The notes below the pieces were generated by a model. It had not been told where the DNA came from. It searched no databases and saw nothing but the letters and a program-made list of their open reading frames with translations. A program made the position numbers and the translations under genes. A DNA stretch of 64,000 nt from Dipteris shenzhenensis (Eukaryota > Polypodiophyta > Polypodiopsida > Gleicheniales): assembly GCA_047967505.1 (NCBI GenBank), contig CM106540.1. One strand, written 5' to 3'. Numbering within the stretch: position 1 is the stretch's first letter; each line of letters begins with the position of its first letter. Below are positions 45,016 to 58,518 of this stretch, one piece after another.

Positions 45016-47930
45016 CAAGCCTCCGTAACCACAGTTTATGTTAATCTATGATTTGGTCAATCCAGTCTTTGTACGTATCTTCACAACATGGCACATTTTC
45101 GTACATAAAAGAAATGCCTTTGAAAATATACTTAATGTGAACATCGTCATAGCCTTATGCATGACTTTCAATTCGAAAGTATGACGCGCGTGATACACAT
45201 GTTAAAGAACAAATTACATCTACAACTTGAAATTTTTACATTAATTAAACCTTTATTAAGGTACGTTAATCAAACATAGAAGATTTGTAACTTAACTTCT
45301 GTAACTACACTTAACGTATCTTCCTAATATAATTTCATCTTCCTGCGCGCAAAAAACAAAAACTACGCTTAACGTAACTAAACTAATCCATATAGTAACC
45401 TAACCTAGCTTAAATTAAACTAACCTAAACCACCATAATTGGCCTATCGTAACCTAAACTAACGTAGCTTCCTCTTCCCTCCTCGTCTCTGCATTGCCTC
45501 ACCTCCCCTCACCCTTCCAATTGTTTGTTTTTATTAGAAACCTTCATCAATTTCAACAAGTATCTCAAAGTAATTATAGTTGATTACACTCCAAAATTAG
45601 ACTTTGTGCTACATGTTTCTTTTCTTTTACATAACAAAATAGAGGCTTGCCAACTTTTATGTTGCACACCGCATCCTAACCAATACTACCTCATGTAGAG
45701 TCTAGCTCTTCATCTCACCTACTCCCCTTTCTATCATCTCTTCTTCTTTTGATTGCTTTATCTAAAGCACTCCCCTTGTGCATATTATACCCAAGCACAA
45801 TATGCACCACTCTTTTTTCTCTCATATTGTGCCCAAGATCATTCGTAGGCTACTCTTAGGATCATTCCGAGGTTCCTAGTAGCAAGGTGCTATTATTGGT
45901 TTGCAAATGTGGCATTGTCATAATCCGACTCATAAAGAGGAAGGGATTTTACATTCCCTTGTGGGAAGGTACCTAATGTTGCATCTGCTCCCTACACTTG
46001 ATGGTATGGTGGCAATGTCCTCTAAGTGCTCTGAAATCTCAAGTCAAACGACCAAAAGCTAATAGAGTATGCATCATCTTAACTAAAGAGAGAGAGAGAG
46101 AGAGAGAGAGACTTAGGATCTTCAAGATGCTATTGAGATGCGAGTAGCCAATCGACATACCTTTGGGGCTAGTCGGTGTTTGGGGACTATGCTCATATTG
46201 GTTTAATTATTAGGGACACCAATTCAAGGCATAAAATACTACCCGTTGTTAGGCTCACCTACACAACTTGCTAGTAACATATGCATGCCACCTATGTTTC
46301 TTGAGTATTTTACTATTATCACGAGGATTTGGGCGAGAATTCTATCCTTGATATTTGGGCTTGGTATGCCCATCATTTTCTTGTGGATGATATTTTTATG
46401 AATATATTACCCTTCAATGATGGTTTTTTAATTTTAGCTAGGGGATTGAGGAGTCAGCTCTCAAGGATTCCATCCTACCTTATTATTGGCATCCTCATCA
46501 ATGTGTACATTTGAGATATTGCCCCTCACATTAGAAAAACGTCTTGCATTTAATTCATAGAAGAAAATGAGCATTTGTAGTTTAATAAGTAGTATTGTGA
46601 GGTTTTAGAGGTGCAAATAGTGGGGATGATGAGAAATGGTGATGCAGATGAATAGGGAATGATGTGTTCATGAGACTTTTTTGCAAGAACATGATAGTGT
46701 AATTTGTACACTACATTTATAATTAACAATTCAAACATGCTTAAGATGACATTAATATAAAAAAAGCTTAGGCCTACCTTAATGTAGGGCAAAAGATCAT
46801 AAACCATACATAACCCACTTGAGAACGTGGGAAATTGATTGTGAACAACGAGGCTAATGTGTGGAGGACTAGGGCAAAAGACAATTAGACGCTTTGCTAT
46901 CAAGGTCAACGAAACATTTTATTTTGGGACTACCGTGGAACTACATGAGAAAAGGGGTTGTTGGATCTAAACATCAAGATAAGTGCTCTAAAGGGTGGAA
47001 GCATGCCTTATTAGGGGGATCATAGGGGCTTTAGTTTTTATCTTTCTCTAATTTAGGTTGCTCTTCATGGAGCTTCAGGCTCTATTCCATTTTGGCATGC
47101 ACAAAACAAGAGGATATTTGGTTTTGGTAATGTTTCAACTCTTCTAGGTCTCGATGCAATCCTAGGAGATAAAAGGTGGATGTGATGGTGGCGACTCCAG
47201 AGAATGAAGTGGGTTGTTGATTGAGTGAGGCTTGGTGGTTACACAAAGACATGGAAAGGTGAGGAAAGACATGGAAACCTCTCGACCCTTTCCTTGAACC
47301 ACCATCATTTTTGTGGTGTATGTGGGGTGCATGAGACAAGGAGGCCTTAAGAACCAAATGCTTCTCTCTCTGTTAAATCTTACCCATGCTTTTCACCCCT
47401 TCCCCTCGGAGTCTCCACTAAGGGTCTAATGTTATGGAGGGGAAAAACCTCTTAATGTTGTAGATGAACGTCTTCTAAAATTGGACAAAAATACTTTCAT
47501 TTCTGCCTCTCCTCCTCCACATGCTCCAAATCACTCATGAGGTGCTCTCTCCTTTGATTCAAGCCTTATAATTCTTGGTAGGAGTAGGAGGCTTGAAGTG
47601 TTAAATGTAAAATGTTGTGGGCCAAAAGAAATCGTTGCAAGATGGATGTAAGATCCAAACAGGTAGCCCACTATTCCATAAGAATCCCTCTCCCCACCTC
47701 CCTGCATGGCATAAGCCCTTCCAAGCCCTTTCTAGCTCATTTTAGGTAAAAATTCTTTTAAGAAACTTGTTCGAATTCAGCCCAATACCTAGGGATCCTA
47801 TCATTTTCATCCACCATTTATAAGCCTTATTTTCAAAAGAAAGACTCCCTTCCATGACTTGATTTTCAGGAGCGGTGTGCCTAAGTCGATGGAAGTCTCC
47901 CATTTTTGTAAGAACATATTTATCATGTCC
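45016..47930. other. Non-coding stretch
   Basis: Contains loose AACCTAA-type repeats near 45390-45470, an (GA)n run at 46088-46112, and small unsupported ORFs. I see no gene. Confidence 0.45.
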
Positions 47931-48130
47931 TTGTTTTGTTCTTTATCTTCCCCGTTGAAAATTGGTGGTTAAGTCCTTAAGAATGTTCAGTGTTTCTTTA
48001 AGTAGAGAGATAGACCTCTCTACTTTAAGTAGAGAGATTGTTTTGTTCTTTCTCTTCCCCCATTGAAAATTGGAGGTTTTAAGTCCTTAAGAATGTTTGA
48101 GGTTGCTTTAAGTAGAGAGGTAGACCTCTC
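47931..48130 (+). repeat. Short tandem duplication, ~108-bp unit
   Basis: Blocks 47931-48019 and 48040-48130 share TTTTGTTCTTT, CTTCCCC, TTGAAAATTGG, AAGTCCTTAAGAATGTT and the end TAGAGAG..TAGACCTCTC. Confidence 0.8.
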
Positions 48131-48284
48131 AACCTGACTTCGAGGAGTTGGCGATTTTGCCATAGGGGTTGCCGATTGAGAATTACATAACTTGGATATT
48201 GCTACAACTAGAGCTATTAATGTATCGCTAATAGTCCCTAACTTATTTTTATATTTTTTGTTCGAGTTTTTCCTTTAATGAATT

Positions 48285-51200
48285 TTGAAATATAAGGGTT
48301 TTGTGAGAGGTCTGAAACAGACCCACAAGGTTGAGTTGAGAAGAATTCTCCCAAGACCTTTGAAGAAGCAAATAAATATGCCCAAATATATGATGGCACT
48401 ACAGGGAAATCCAAAGCTAGATCTTCATAACAAACTGGTGTTCTTACTAAGTTCAGCAAATTTTCCAATCTTAAAAAGGAGACTTCTGAGGCACCATCTA
48501 AGAAACCTCAAACACAATGTTGCTTGGAACTACCCTAGGAATAAATACGTGGGAGCTAAAGCCCCAAATAAACCTCCACAAAACAAACACATGTGGTGCA
48601 AGTGTTATCGCTTAAAGGTATTGAAAAGTACACTGAGGTAGAGGTTTATCACCATGAGGATAGCACCTACATGTGTTGCCTATCACCATGAGGATAGCAC
48701 CTACATGTGTTGCCTTGCATCAGCAATGGGGCAGCCCACGTTTGGCCCTCATGACTTAATGAGGATGCATGGAAAAATTAAGAGGCAATAAGTTATAATT
48801 ATGATCAATGATAGTGCAACACATAATTTCTTAAACTGTTCATTAGTTACGAAATTGAAGCTGCCAAAGAGTCCAAGTGCCCATAAAAATGTGATCTCTC
48901 TAGCAAAGGGTAGTGATAAAAGTTTGGGACACCATGATTCATGGTGTAAAAGTGGACATTCAAGGCTATCAAGATGACTTGGATTTCCAAATTATGCATC
49001 TCGATAGAACATATGTTCTTTTTGGTGAAGAATGGTTGTATAGTCTTAGGCATAGCTTGCAGCGGAGTTATTTGAATAAGGGCCTATTCCCACTAGCAAT
49101 TAGGTTATATTAGTGAGCTTAACATAACCAATTCGATTAAGTTAAAGTTAACCTTTAAAAGGGAATTGCATTCCCATTGGTAACCCATTATGTTATGAAC
49201 CAAGTGATCTTAACTAAAAATTTCGGGGTTTTTTTCCCACAAAATGTTTATCTCATCAATCCAAAGTCCGTTTTTTAAAGTTAAGGTCACAATGGATTCT
49301 TCTTTTCGAGATCTTTTAAACGAGTACCCATCTTGTATAGTTCCGATTTGATCTTGACTATGAAAACTTCTTAACAAGAATCTTGCTTAAATAGCATTCC
49401 CACTGTTCACCTTTAACTTAAACATAAAAAAGTCCTTAAAGTGCCTATTTTGAAGGGGTTAAATTTACAAGCATTTTTAACCAGCTGTTAGGAGATTTAA
49501 CTTAACTAGACTCTCTAAATACCAATGGGAATGCACACGTAAGAGAACACTCCATTAAGAGCCTTAACTAGTGCTCCCTAACTGGTAGTGGGAATAGGCC
49601 CTTACTCCATTATATTTGAAAGAGATGGTAGAGTCTTCCAAATTCAAGGATAACATAATGTCCCCAAGTATCCCCTTATTTGTTTGATGGAATTGGAACA
49701 ACTTCTACACCACCAACAATTTGAGGTATATCTCTATGAACTTCCATGGGCCTTGACCGCAACATCTAAACAGTGTAAATATTATCTTAATGTTTTTAAA
49801 AAGTATGAATCTTCTTTTAACGATTTAATGGTTGAATTTAAAGTTATTTTTTTCGTGTGATTTGCTTGATGGTTTACCTCATGAAAGAGATGTAGACATT
49901 AAAATAAACATAATGCTTGGATCTACCCCTATTTGAAAACCACCCTATAGACTTAGTCAAATGGAAGAACGTGAGGTCAAAAGACAACTACTTGAATTCC
50001 ATAGGAAGGTCTAAACTCAACCTAATAACTCACCTTGGTCTTCCTTAGTTTTATTGGTAAACAAAAAAGATGGTACTATGTGTTTATGCATAGGTTAACC
50101 AGCCTTAAATGAAATTACAATAATAAGTATCATATGCCTTGCATTAATGAGCTCTTTGATCAATGGCAAGGGGCAAAACATTTTACTAAAATAGACTTAA
50201 GATCAGGATATCACCAAGTATGAATTAGAGAAGAGGTGTCCATAAGACATCATTTCGTACTAGGTATGGGCATTATCAATTTAGAGTAATGCCATTCGGT
50301 TTAATAAATGCTCCATCAACTTTGATGGCACTTATGTGAACAGTGACTTGACGCCATATTTACAAAATTTTGATGTAGTATTCCTAGATGAGACCCTCAT
50401 CGAAAATCATTCGGAACATTTGAGGAAAGTGTTCCAATTGCTTTGAGATAACTCTCTTTTTGCAAAAGAATCCAAGTGTGAATTATTTGCAAAAGAAGTG
50501 ACGTATTTGGGGCATGTTATATCCCAAGAAGGGGTTCATATGGATCCCAACAAGTTAAGGGCCATATTGCAATGGCCACATCCTAAAACCTACAAGAATT
50601 GTAGACATTCTTAGGTTTGTCTGGTTTATAGGAATCGTTGTTCAGTGATGGACCAGCTTAAGGGGAAGGGGCGTAGCTTCATACAGGATGAACCTCAAAA
50701 GAACAACGTTGAGAAGTTAAAAATAGTTATAGCATCTGATCCTATCTTAAAGGTAGTAGATCCTAATGAACCATTCGTGGATGAAACAGATGCCAATGAT
50801 TTTCCTGTTGGGACAGTACTTTTACAAAAGGGTCAGCCAATGGCTTTGAAAGCAAAAGTTTAGATCGTGCCCAATGGAATTACTTAGCAGATAAGAAGGA
50901 ACTGTATGCTATAGTTTATGATTTGAAGAAGTGGAGGAATTATTTGTATGGTGCCATACTTGAGATCATTTTGATAAAGAAAGCATTAAGTGGATTTGCA
51001 ATCTTAGCCAAAGCTTAAAGGAAGAAAAGCTAGGCGGCTGAAATAATGCAAGAGTTTGATATCCAATTGACAGATCAGAAGGGGAAGTTCAATGTGGTAA
51101 CAAACTCCCTAAACCGAATACGAATTTTTAATGAGTTGAGTTTTACTCAATTCTAGAATGATTTCCTAGAGTCCTTGAAAGAAAAATGTGAGTTTGATCC

Positions 51201-52230
51201 TCACTTTTCTGAAATATGCAAAGGAATAACAACCAACCAATCAAGGAGCTTTCACTGAGGATTCACATGGAAATGGTGACACACCACAAGTTGGTGATAA
51301 AGGAATCCAATGGAAAAAATAAACTATTGGACATGGCTACTTGCTCTACAAGGGTAGAGTGTCTGTCCTAGATAACAATGACATTGGGTGCCAAATTCTT
51401 TTTGAGTGTCATGATAGTCTGAGTGCAGCATACTGGCGAATTCAAAAGACATGCGTTTCTGAAGAGGGAATTCTTTTGGCTTGGAATAGATAAGGATGTC
51501 CATGTTATGCATTGAAGTGCCAAGTCAATAAGGCTAAACGCCTTAAGATAGGAGGTCTCCTACACCCATTGGAGTTTCCATCTGGCAAATGGGAAAGTAT
51601 CTCCATGGATTTTATTGTTGGATTAGCTAGGACACAGAGGGGGCATAACTCTGTGTGGGTATTTGTGGATCGATTGACCAAGATGGCTCACTTTATTCTA
51701 TCCAATGAAGAGATTAAAAGTCCAAAATTAGCTAGGCTATTTGTCAAGCATATTTATAAGTTATATGGGCTACCAGCTGGTATTGTTAGTGACTGGGATA
51801 GCAATTTCAATAGCCATTTTTGGAGGGTTGTGTTTCTGAGGTTGGAAACTTATTTAATATGAGACCATGGATCATCCATAGAATGATGGTCAAACTAAAA
51901 GCGTCAATCGGGTCCTTGAGGATATGCTTTGAGCATATGTAAGTAAATGGCAAACTAATTGGGAATAATATTTCCCCATAATGAATTTGCATATAACAGT
52001 GCCAAACATTCAACTAACTACAGGTTTTAATCCATTCATGATTATGTATGGATTTCAACCTAGAGCCCCAGTTATGAATCAAATGCTTAAATTAGCTAAA
52101 GATAGCATCAGAAGGGCTCAAGATAGAGCTAGAAGCTATGCAAAACCCCATCGTAGAAGGTTGGAATTTGAAGAAAATGAGAAATCTATCTCAAGATACA
52201 TGAATCTTCAGAAGGATATGTTACATTAAC
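48285..52230 (+). pseudogene. Ty3/Gypsy gag-pol remnant
   Basis: Many frameshifts and stops, but the Gypsy order is clear. An uncertain gag part lies at 48285-48641. A protease block follows at about 48800-48860 (MINDSATHNFL, in place of the usual DSGATHNF). The RT block at 50180-50560 has DLRSGYHQV-like, [17 protein letters not shown] and GHVISQEGVHMDPNKL peptides. The RNase H part is at 50645-50863 (EPFVDETDANDFPVGTVLLQ). The integrase core is at 51512-51862 (LEFPSGKWESISMDFIVGL, FVDRLTKMAHF, YGLPAGIVSDWDSNF) and the C-terminal part is at 51981-52229 (NPFMIMYGFQPRAPV). Integrase after RNase H marks Gypsy. No LTRs were found. A 522-bp TIR element interrupts it. Confidence 0.88.
49080..49601. 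mobile_element. 522-bp TIR element (MITE) inside the Gypsy remnant
   Basis: The ends are perfect inverted repeats of 16 bp, GGGCCTATTCCCACTA, extended to 19 bp if the flanking TAA and TTA are counted. A second, internal inverted pair, TTGCATTCCCATTGGTA (from about 49166) and TACCAATGGGAATGCAC (from about 49519), is nested symmetrically. GGGCC ends and a TTA/TAA neighbourhood are features of Tourist-like PIF/Harbinger MITEs. The duplication is not clean: TAA on the left and TTA on the right. There is no coding capacity. Confidence 0.85.
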
Positions 52231-54640
52231 CATAATATCAAGGCCATGATATGAGTTGGGAAACCAAGAGGTCTAGGCAATGCTTGCATAGGTGGAGTAA
52301 AGAGCTATGGTGTAGGAGTGCTCCTAAGCCTTATTGGAAGGTGTGACTGGAGTACCCTTAAGAGGGTTTTAATGAAAGGTCTCTTTAGGACACATAGCAC
52401 ACTAAGAAGAATCCACATGGCGGGCATTAGGCAAAGGTGGGAGGATTCTAGAGAGAGCTTCAGATCCCTAAAGAGAGTTCGAGGAAAGGGACAACAGTGA
52501 AGATCTAGAGAGTGAAGCACTGGAATCCGTGGTGGCTGGGAGGTTCATTTGCATGTTGGCCATCTATTTTGTTCTTGTAATAGAATTTGGTGGATCAGGG
52601 CTCCGACAAGAGTGGAGACCTTTTGCCATGCATGATATTACTAGGGCTGTAACCTGTATAAGAAGGGCATCAAGAACTACGTGGACCTTTGGAGCCTAGA
52701 CAAGATTGACTCCTGCTTGACCAACTAGAATTCAATTCTCTTTGAACAAGGATGAAAATGGACATGCTATAGGCTGTGCTAGAGAGGAGTCCTTAGACCC
52801 AGCCATCAAAGTGAGTGACCTCCCTAGATTGGAGGTCAAACCCGTGATCCCTTGGGATAACTCCCCTCCGTAGACTTTCTGTCATGTCACGTATACAATG
52901 TTCAATCTCTAATCCTAGATTTGAATCGGAAATGGGGCTTCAAGGAGAGGTTCTGCTTGGTGGAGGTCTCGATTCGGAGAGATATGGAGTGCATGTGCTA
53001 CAAGGAAAGCCATTTTGTACTCTAGAAGATCATCAAGCAGTGGCTACCTATGAGAGGCAAACTTGTAAGCGTCTCCCAATGTCTCCTGTGTCCGTTGTGT
53101 GGTGAAGTTTGGAGGGAAGTGGAAGTGGCGAATCGCCGCTCTCGTTTGATGACAAAGGTTTTCTTGGGATCACAATGGAGGATCCTCTTGCTAGGGAATA
53201 CCTCATCTCTACCGTCTACACTAGTTGCAAGTTGGTCATATGTTCGCGCATGGGTGATGTTGGCAGTGTGGGAGGTCTGCAATAGTGTCGTCTTTCAGCA
53301 CCGGGTAAAGGTCAGCTTTAGAGAGTCAGCTATCTTAGACTTGGCTAAATGCAACCTCAGAGATATGAGTTGGGTCATAGGCTGAAAGGACCCCGTTGTT
53401 AGCAATGCGCTTATGGAGATTGGTGTGTCTCTGCCTATTGAATAGAATTTTGATTTGTTGTGTGCGACGTTGGCCATGGGTGGTGTTCTTTTTGCTAGAG
53501 GTTGACCATCCCCTTAATAAATCCGGTAATTAATTAATTTATTTAAACAATGCATTCCCACAAGCACGATTCTACAACTGAAATCTACGGAATGCCAAAA
53601 TCCCTCCCATTTTTGGGACTTCTCAACCATTCACATCCCTTTATTTGTTATTGTTTCTTGAGACACTCTCCTTTGCAGGATGAAACTTTCTTAGTGCAGA
53701 CACAAGGGAACATCTCCTTCTCCCTTTTGTTAGAGCTTTCCTACCTCCCTTTCATGACACACGGGGATCACAACCGGTAATGGTCTACACTAACAGGCAA
53801 TAGAGGCCTTCTTGGGGGAATTGTACTCGTGTAGCCAGCTTAGATGGGTGGATGCCCAAACCGCCTAAGTTGCTGTTGCTCCACAATAACTTGATGCTTT
53901 CCTTTTCTTTTTGTTTTTTTGTTGGGAAATATGCACCTTATATACAAGGGTGGCTCAAAAAGTAGGGCACATTGCCCAAAGCATACGCTGCCTTAGCAAT
54001 ACGAAGTTTATCCCAATAAGGTGACTACTGACTTCTCTTAAACTTCTATTTTATATGGAAGGCAGTTCACATGAACTTTAGTTCTACTCGGAGATAAAGG
54101 CGAACTCAATGATGTTGAGTATGGACTTTGCAATCTGATCAAAGGGATTACACTGTACCAAATTTGGAAGATTAGGAACGCCATAATTTTTCGACATGTT
54201 AGAATGACAGAGGAGTGTTTTCAAGACATCACAGCATCAATTTTGTGTTGGAATATTTTGGGACTTAACACTCAGAATTTTGGATAGCCTCCAAGGTGCT
54301 ACAAGTTGTTTAGCTTAATAAGCTGTAATCTTTTCCTTTTTTGTTAATAGAGCCCCCCCCCCCCCCAAAAAAAAAAAAAAAAAACCCTTTCATTTTATAT
54401 GTCTAAAGGCCTTCCCCATACACCACCTAGCGGTGATACGGGGCCTCCTGTTTGGGGGCATGGCTACAAAGGCTTTGTCTCTGCCTAACAACCTCCTACA
54501 GAGCGGGTGTTCCATCTTGGGACGATGGATCCCGATTGTTTGAATGGAGGAGTCGTCCACTGACGGGATGGCGAGTTGGCTGTGAAGGCACGGGGAAGTG
54601 ATCGATCATCGTTAAGCGTTGGGGGTACCCTGTGGCACGC
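52231..54640. other. Intergenic stretch, no confirmed gene
   Basis: ORFs at 52884-53105 and 53050-53385 contain a CPLCGEVWREVE-like and an AWVMLAVWEVCNSVVF-like peptide, loosely like the end of a LINE polyprotein, but not enough to call. A C14A18 run lies at 54353-54384. Confidence 0.4.
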
Positions 54641-55459
54641 CCTAGAGTGCTTCTTGAACCCTTTCTAGATGACTAGACCAACGTATAGGATTAGAAGTAG
54701 AATACGGATACGTACAAGAATACGTCGTATACTGACCGTCTTCTTCTTCGACCTCCAAGTTTTTCTGAGATCTCCAGCACAAGCACGCATCTGACCTCGC
54801 ACCATAATTCCTCCATCGCGCTATTCACATCTCGCATCTCTCCCACCATCCCTCCATCGTTCTATTTGCCTTTCGATCTTGTTCCCCTACCTCCTTCAAG
54901 AACGCGGTTTTCAGCTGTATCCGGCTCGGGACGATTTTTCGCTTAGCATTTTGGCAGACGGAGGAGAACAGGAACTCCGAAGAATTTGATTTCCTTGTTG
55001 CAAACAGAAGCTAAGGAGCGGTATGAATTGCTGGGATGAAATCTGTGGAATTAATTCAAATGCTGAAATGCTTTCATTGCAACAGCTTCAAGAAATGCGC
55101 TTACGAAGAAATAGTTTTGCTGAATCCAGGTAGAGGCAATCTGCCTGCGCGCGAGACGGAATTGTGATCAGTTTCTTACTCACAACCTCAGCCCGGTAGA
55201 AACGTAAGGAAGTTTACGTCGCGCAGATTGAATTGCCTGATCTGCCCGCTTTAACAGCAATTTCGACTATCCCCTGTAGCAATCTGTATCCACTGTTCGA
55301 CCCTTCACATCCTCTCCCACCAGCTTCTTCTGTGATAAGACCATTGATTGTGCCTCTTCAATCCCCGCATTTGTTGCCTTTCCTCGTATCGGTTTGGCTC
55401 TTATCTTGCTCGCGGCGGCCTCGAAGATCCTCTACTTTGCTTGTCAATCGTGTGTCTCC

Positions 55460-58400
55460 ATGCGGAGAGTGTTTCCCCTCAGACCATCAGAGAATTGCCT
55501 CTTGGTGACCTACGATGTGGACGAGTTTCATGCCAAGGAGTCGAAGTGCCGTGATCAGCAGGGCGCTGGCAGTTTGGAATCTGCGCCGACCAGATTGAGG
55601 CGACGGAGCGCGTCGAATTGCGGCATGCAGGTTTCTAGCGATGGCGAAATTTTTGTTGATAGAGAACGGGCGACTGCTAAGCATACTTTGGGAGTGAAGC
55701 CTCCGACAGGCTCGGCGTACCCTGTGTTTACGGGCGAAGCTTCAAATTTTCGGTATCCGAGCTCTCGCCGCGACCTCTGCTTGGATAAAGATCGGGAAGA
55801 ATTGGGCAGCGTGTCCTTAGACAGGCATCGTTTTGCAACCTCTTCTTCATCTGTGTGAGTAACAATCCTATGAAATTGGCGTTTTCATTCATCTCAGCGC
55901 CTTCGTCTCACCATCAGAGATAACGAAGACTGTCACTTTGAGCTGACTCGTGAGGATTTGCGTGAAAGTTGTGGTCGAATATGGACGTGATTCTTATGCC
56001 TTGCATGCTTTGGCACTTTCCACTGCAGCAAATCCATTTCTCAGGGAGGCGTTGCGAAGGAGATTTCTTCCGACAAAAACACAAATCGGCGTAAAGGAGC
56101 TTCCAGCGTTCCCAAGAATCGTTCTTCTTTCGATACTTCCCGATCAGGCGATCCTCGTATGCGGCTCCTGCAGGTTCCAGAGACCCGTGCGTTGTTATCT
56201 TCTGCGAAGGGGGAGCTACAGAAGGCTTCTCATTCAGTTTCGGATGCGCATTTGGTCGTACCTCCTAGCCATTCGCATAATCTATCAGTTGCGACATCGG
56301 AAAGGTCCTATTGCGATTCGTCTGGCTATAGCAGCTGTTTTACCAAGGCCACAGAGAGCTCTTCGAGTAGGTCTCTGGCCTCCGAATCACCTCATTCTAA
56401 GAAAGGTTCAAGTTCTCGAAAGGCAAGCTCGCCTTTCAGGTGCCTGAGTGCTCTCATGGTCGCTGAAAAGCCGCATTTGCAACAGAGTAGGACGAACAGC
56501 CCACGCTTTGGTGAGACACCAAAAAAGGATCCATCTAAACAAAGATGCGAGTCCCCCTTCGCAGCCACGCCTGTGGATGTTATTCATGAAACGTCCCCGT
56601 CTATAATAGGATATCATTCCAGCCGGGCACATGAACCCTCAGGATCGATTGACTTGCCTCTTGAGCTATCAAGGAAGCGCGAGGTTAAGGGAAACGACAG
56701 CCCCATGCTCTCCACTGCAGCCTGCTTCGAAAAGGAACCTAATTCCAGCTTCTTTACCGAACTTGCTGCAGTGCTAGACAAGGAAAACAACATTTCGATC
56801 GATAAGTCCACCAAAGTACCCTTTCATGACAGTCTTAGTCTGGTAGATTCCTCGGGTGAGTTGGCCACTCAGAATTTGGATGCCTTGAGACATGAAATTG
56901 TCACACTACGCAGGGAGAAAATACACTTAGCTTCAAAGGTTGCTGCGGAAATGAAGACACGAATTTCTGAGCAACAGGCTGCGGCTGACACTTTGAGACG
57001 CATGAAATTGGAAATGGAATCCCAGGTCACAGCCGTTGAAAAGGACAAAGCCTTTGTTCAACAAACCTTGGAAAGGGAGCTTGAACGGAGGGAAGGAGAA
57101 TGGGCAGCTAAGCTTGAAAAAATAAAAATAGAAGAGAAACGTTTGCGAGATAGGGTAATTGAGATGGCGGAGGAGAGAGTTGAGCTTCAAAAGGCCATTT
57201 CTTCTTTTAAATTGAAAGAAGCTTCATGGAGAGCACACGCCAAAGAATCCGAATTTTCGTTCCATGCATTGAATCAGAGAGCCCAGGGAAGTGAGGCAGA
57301 GGTGACAGAATTGAAGGGCTATTTTGCTGACAAATGCGATAAGTTGAAAACCAAGGATGATGAGCTGGACACTCTTGCTCAAAGAAACAGATTTATGGAG
57401 ATAGAGAACAAGAATTTGCAAAAAGAGATTTTAAGATTGAGAAGGGTTTACAACAATCGGGAGATGACTATTGATGGATTGTGGCAGGAATTGAACAAAG
57501 CAGTCGATGTCACATCTGACTGCAAAGATGAAAGCACAATAAGGCTTCAGAGAGAACTGTTAAGGCTTGTAGGGGTAGAACATGCCCTCAGAAACGAGAT
57601 GGATGCTGTGCAGGTAGAATTGGCTAATCTGAAGCAGGACAGAAGTTTGGCTCTTGAAGGAACTCCAATAGACCTGGTAAAGCACAATCAAGAATTACAA
57701 AGACAAATGAATGGATTACAATCTCGTGCAGTCATTCTACAGGATGAAAACAGGCAGCTTTTTATTAATTTAAGAGCCGCATTAAGAGAGAAGAGGGAGG
57801 CAGAGGCAACTCTAAGGATGTTTCAACCTTCCAAAGAAGGGATTGATCTCTTCAGGGGAAGCTCAACCGCTTTGGAGAAGGATGATGAGAAGGCAAATGT
57901 ATGGCGAAGTAATGAGGCAATGAATGGAAGTGAACAGCAATTGAAGGAAGACCTCAATAATGGAAAAAGGATACTCTGGAAGGTTATTTGTGAGAAGCTG
58001 AAATTGAGAGAAGCAGAGCTAGAGCAGCTAGATGGAGAGATTGCTGCTCTCATCCACACGAGGGATTTTTTGCAGACTGAGGTGGATGAATCATGTGAAA
58101 AACTTGTGGTGGCCAACCAACGGATTCGGGAACTTGAACATCAGGTGAGTTTCTCTATTTATATTACTAGTAAAAGCTTGGTTTATGGCTCAATTATGCT
58201 TCAAGATTTTTGACTCAGTTTTCAACTGATTGACACGTTTGGCAGCTTCACGATAAGGAGGAGGAGATAGAGGTCCTGCAAGTGGATTTGCAAGAGCGTG
58301 CAAAAGAAGTCAATGAATTACGAAAGGAGCTGCCATCAGTTAGAAAGCAGAGGGACGAGTTTCACAAAGAAGCTGAGGACATGACAAGGGAAGTCTTAAG

Positions 58401-58518
58401 ATTGACTTTGGAGCTCACAGATTTGAAAAGGCTAGCTGAGAAATTGGATGAGGAGCTGATGTTGAAAGAGGGTCAAATCTCAATTTTGCAAGGAGCTTAT
58501 GGCGATGTGGACTTGTAA
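55460..58518 (+). CDS. Long coiled-coil protein, three exons, 927 residues
   Basis: Exons are 55460-55854, 56029-58144 and 58246-58518. The introns are 174 and 101 bp with GTGAGT donors and ACTGCAG and TTTGGCAG acceptors. Phases 2 and 0 join without loss, and the total is exactly 928 codons. The ATG at 55460 gives an N-terminus MRRVFPLRPS, like the M(K/R)(K/R)-F-F/L-R start of the plant At2g39300/At3g55060 coiled-coil family. Residues 1-405 are Ser/Arg-rich and probably disordered. From about 410 (NLDALRHEIVTLRREKIHLA) to 725 and from about 770 to the end the protein is coiled coil. LREAELEQLDGEIA and LKEGQISILQ near the C-terminus agree with that family as I remember it. The likely role is structural (cytoskeletal or membrane-associated scaffold), unproven. 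No lesion is seen. Confidence 0.88.
55855..56028 (+). other. Intron 1 of the coiled-coil gene
   Basis: GTGAGT donor, CACTGCAG acceptor, 174 nt. The split codon GT+C encodes valine, and reading continues KSISQGGVAKEISSDKN without a stop into the long exon. A downstream CAG at 56042-56044 is the only close alternative acceptor and would shift the frame. Confidence 0.75.
58145..58245 (+). other. Intron 2 of the coiled-coil gene
   Basis: GTGAGT donor directly after the codon CAG, TTTGGCAG acceptor, 101 nt, phase 0. Retention would add 23 residues and a stop at 58213. Confidence 0.85.

Noticed and set aside
52884-53385. LINE C-terminal fragment
   Set aside because: CPLCGE-like and AWVMLAVWEVCNS-like peptides are suggestive but too short and out of context to call.
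54353-54384. Retroposon tail (C14A18)
   Set aside because: No element body ends at this point in either orientation.
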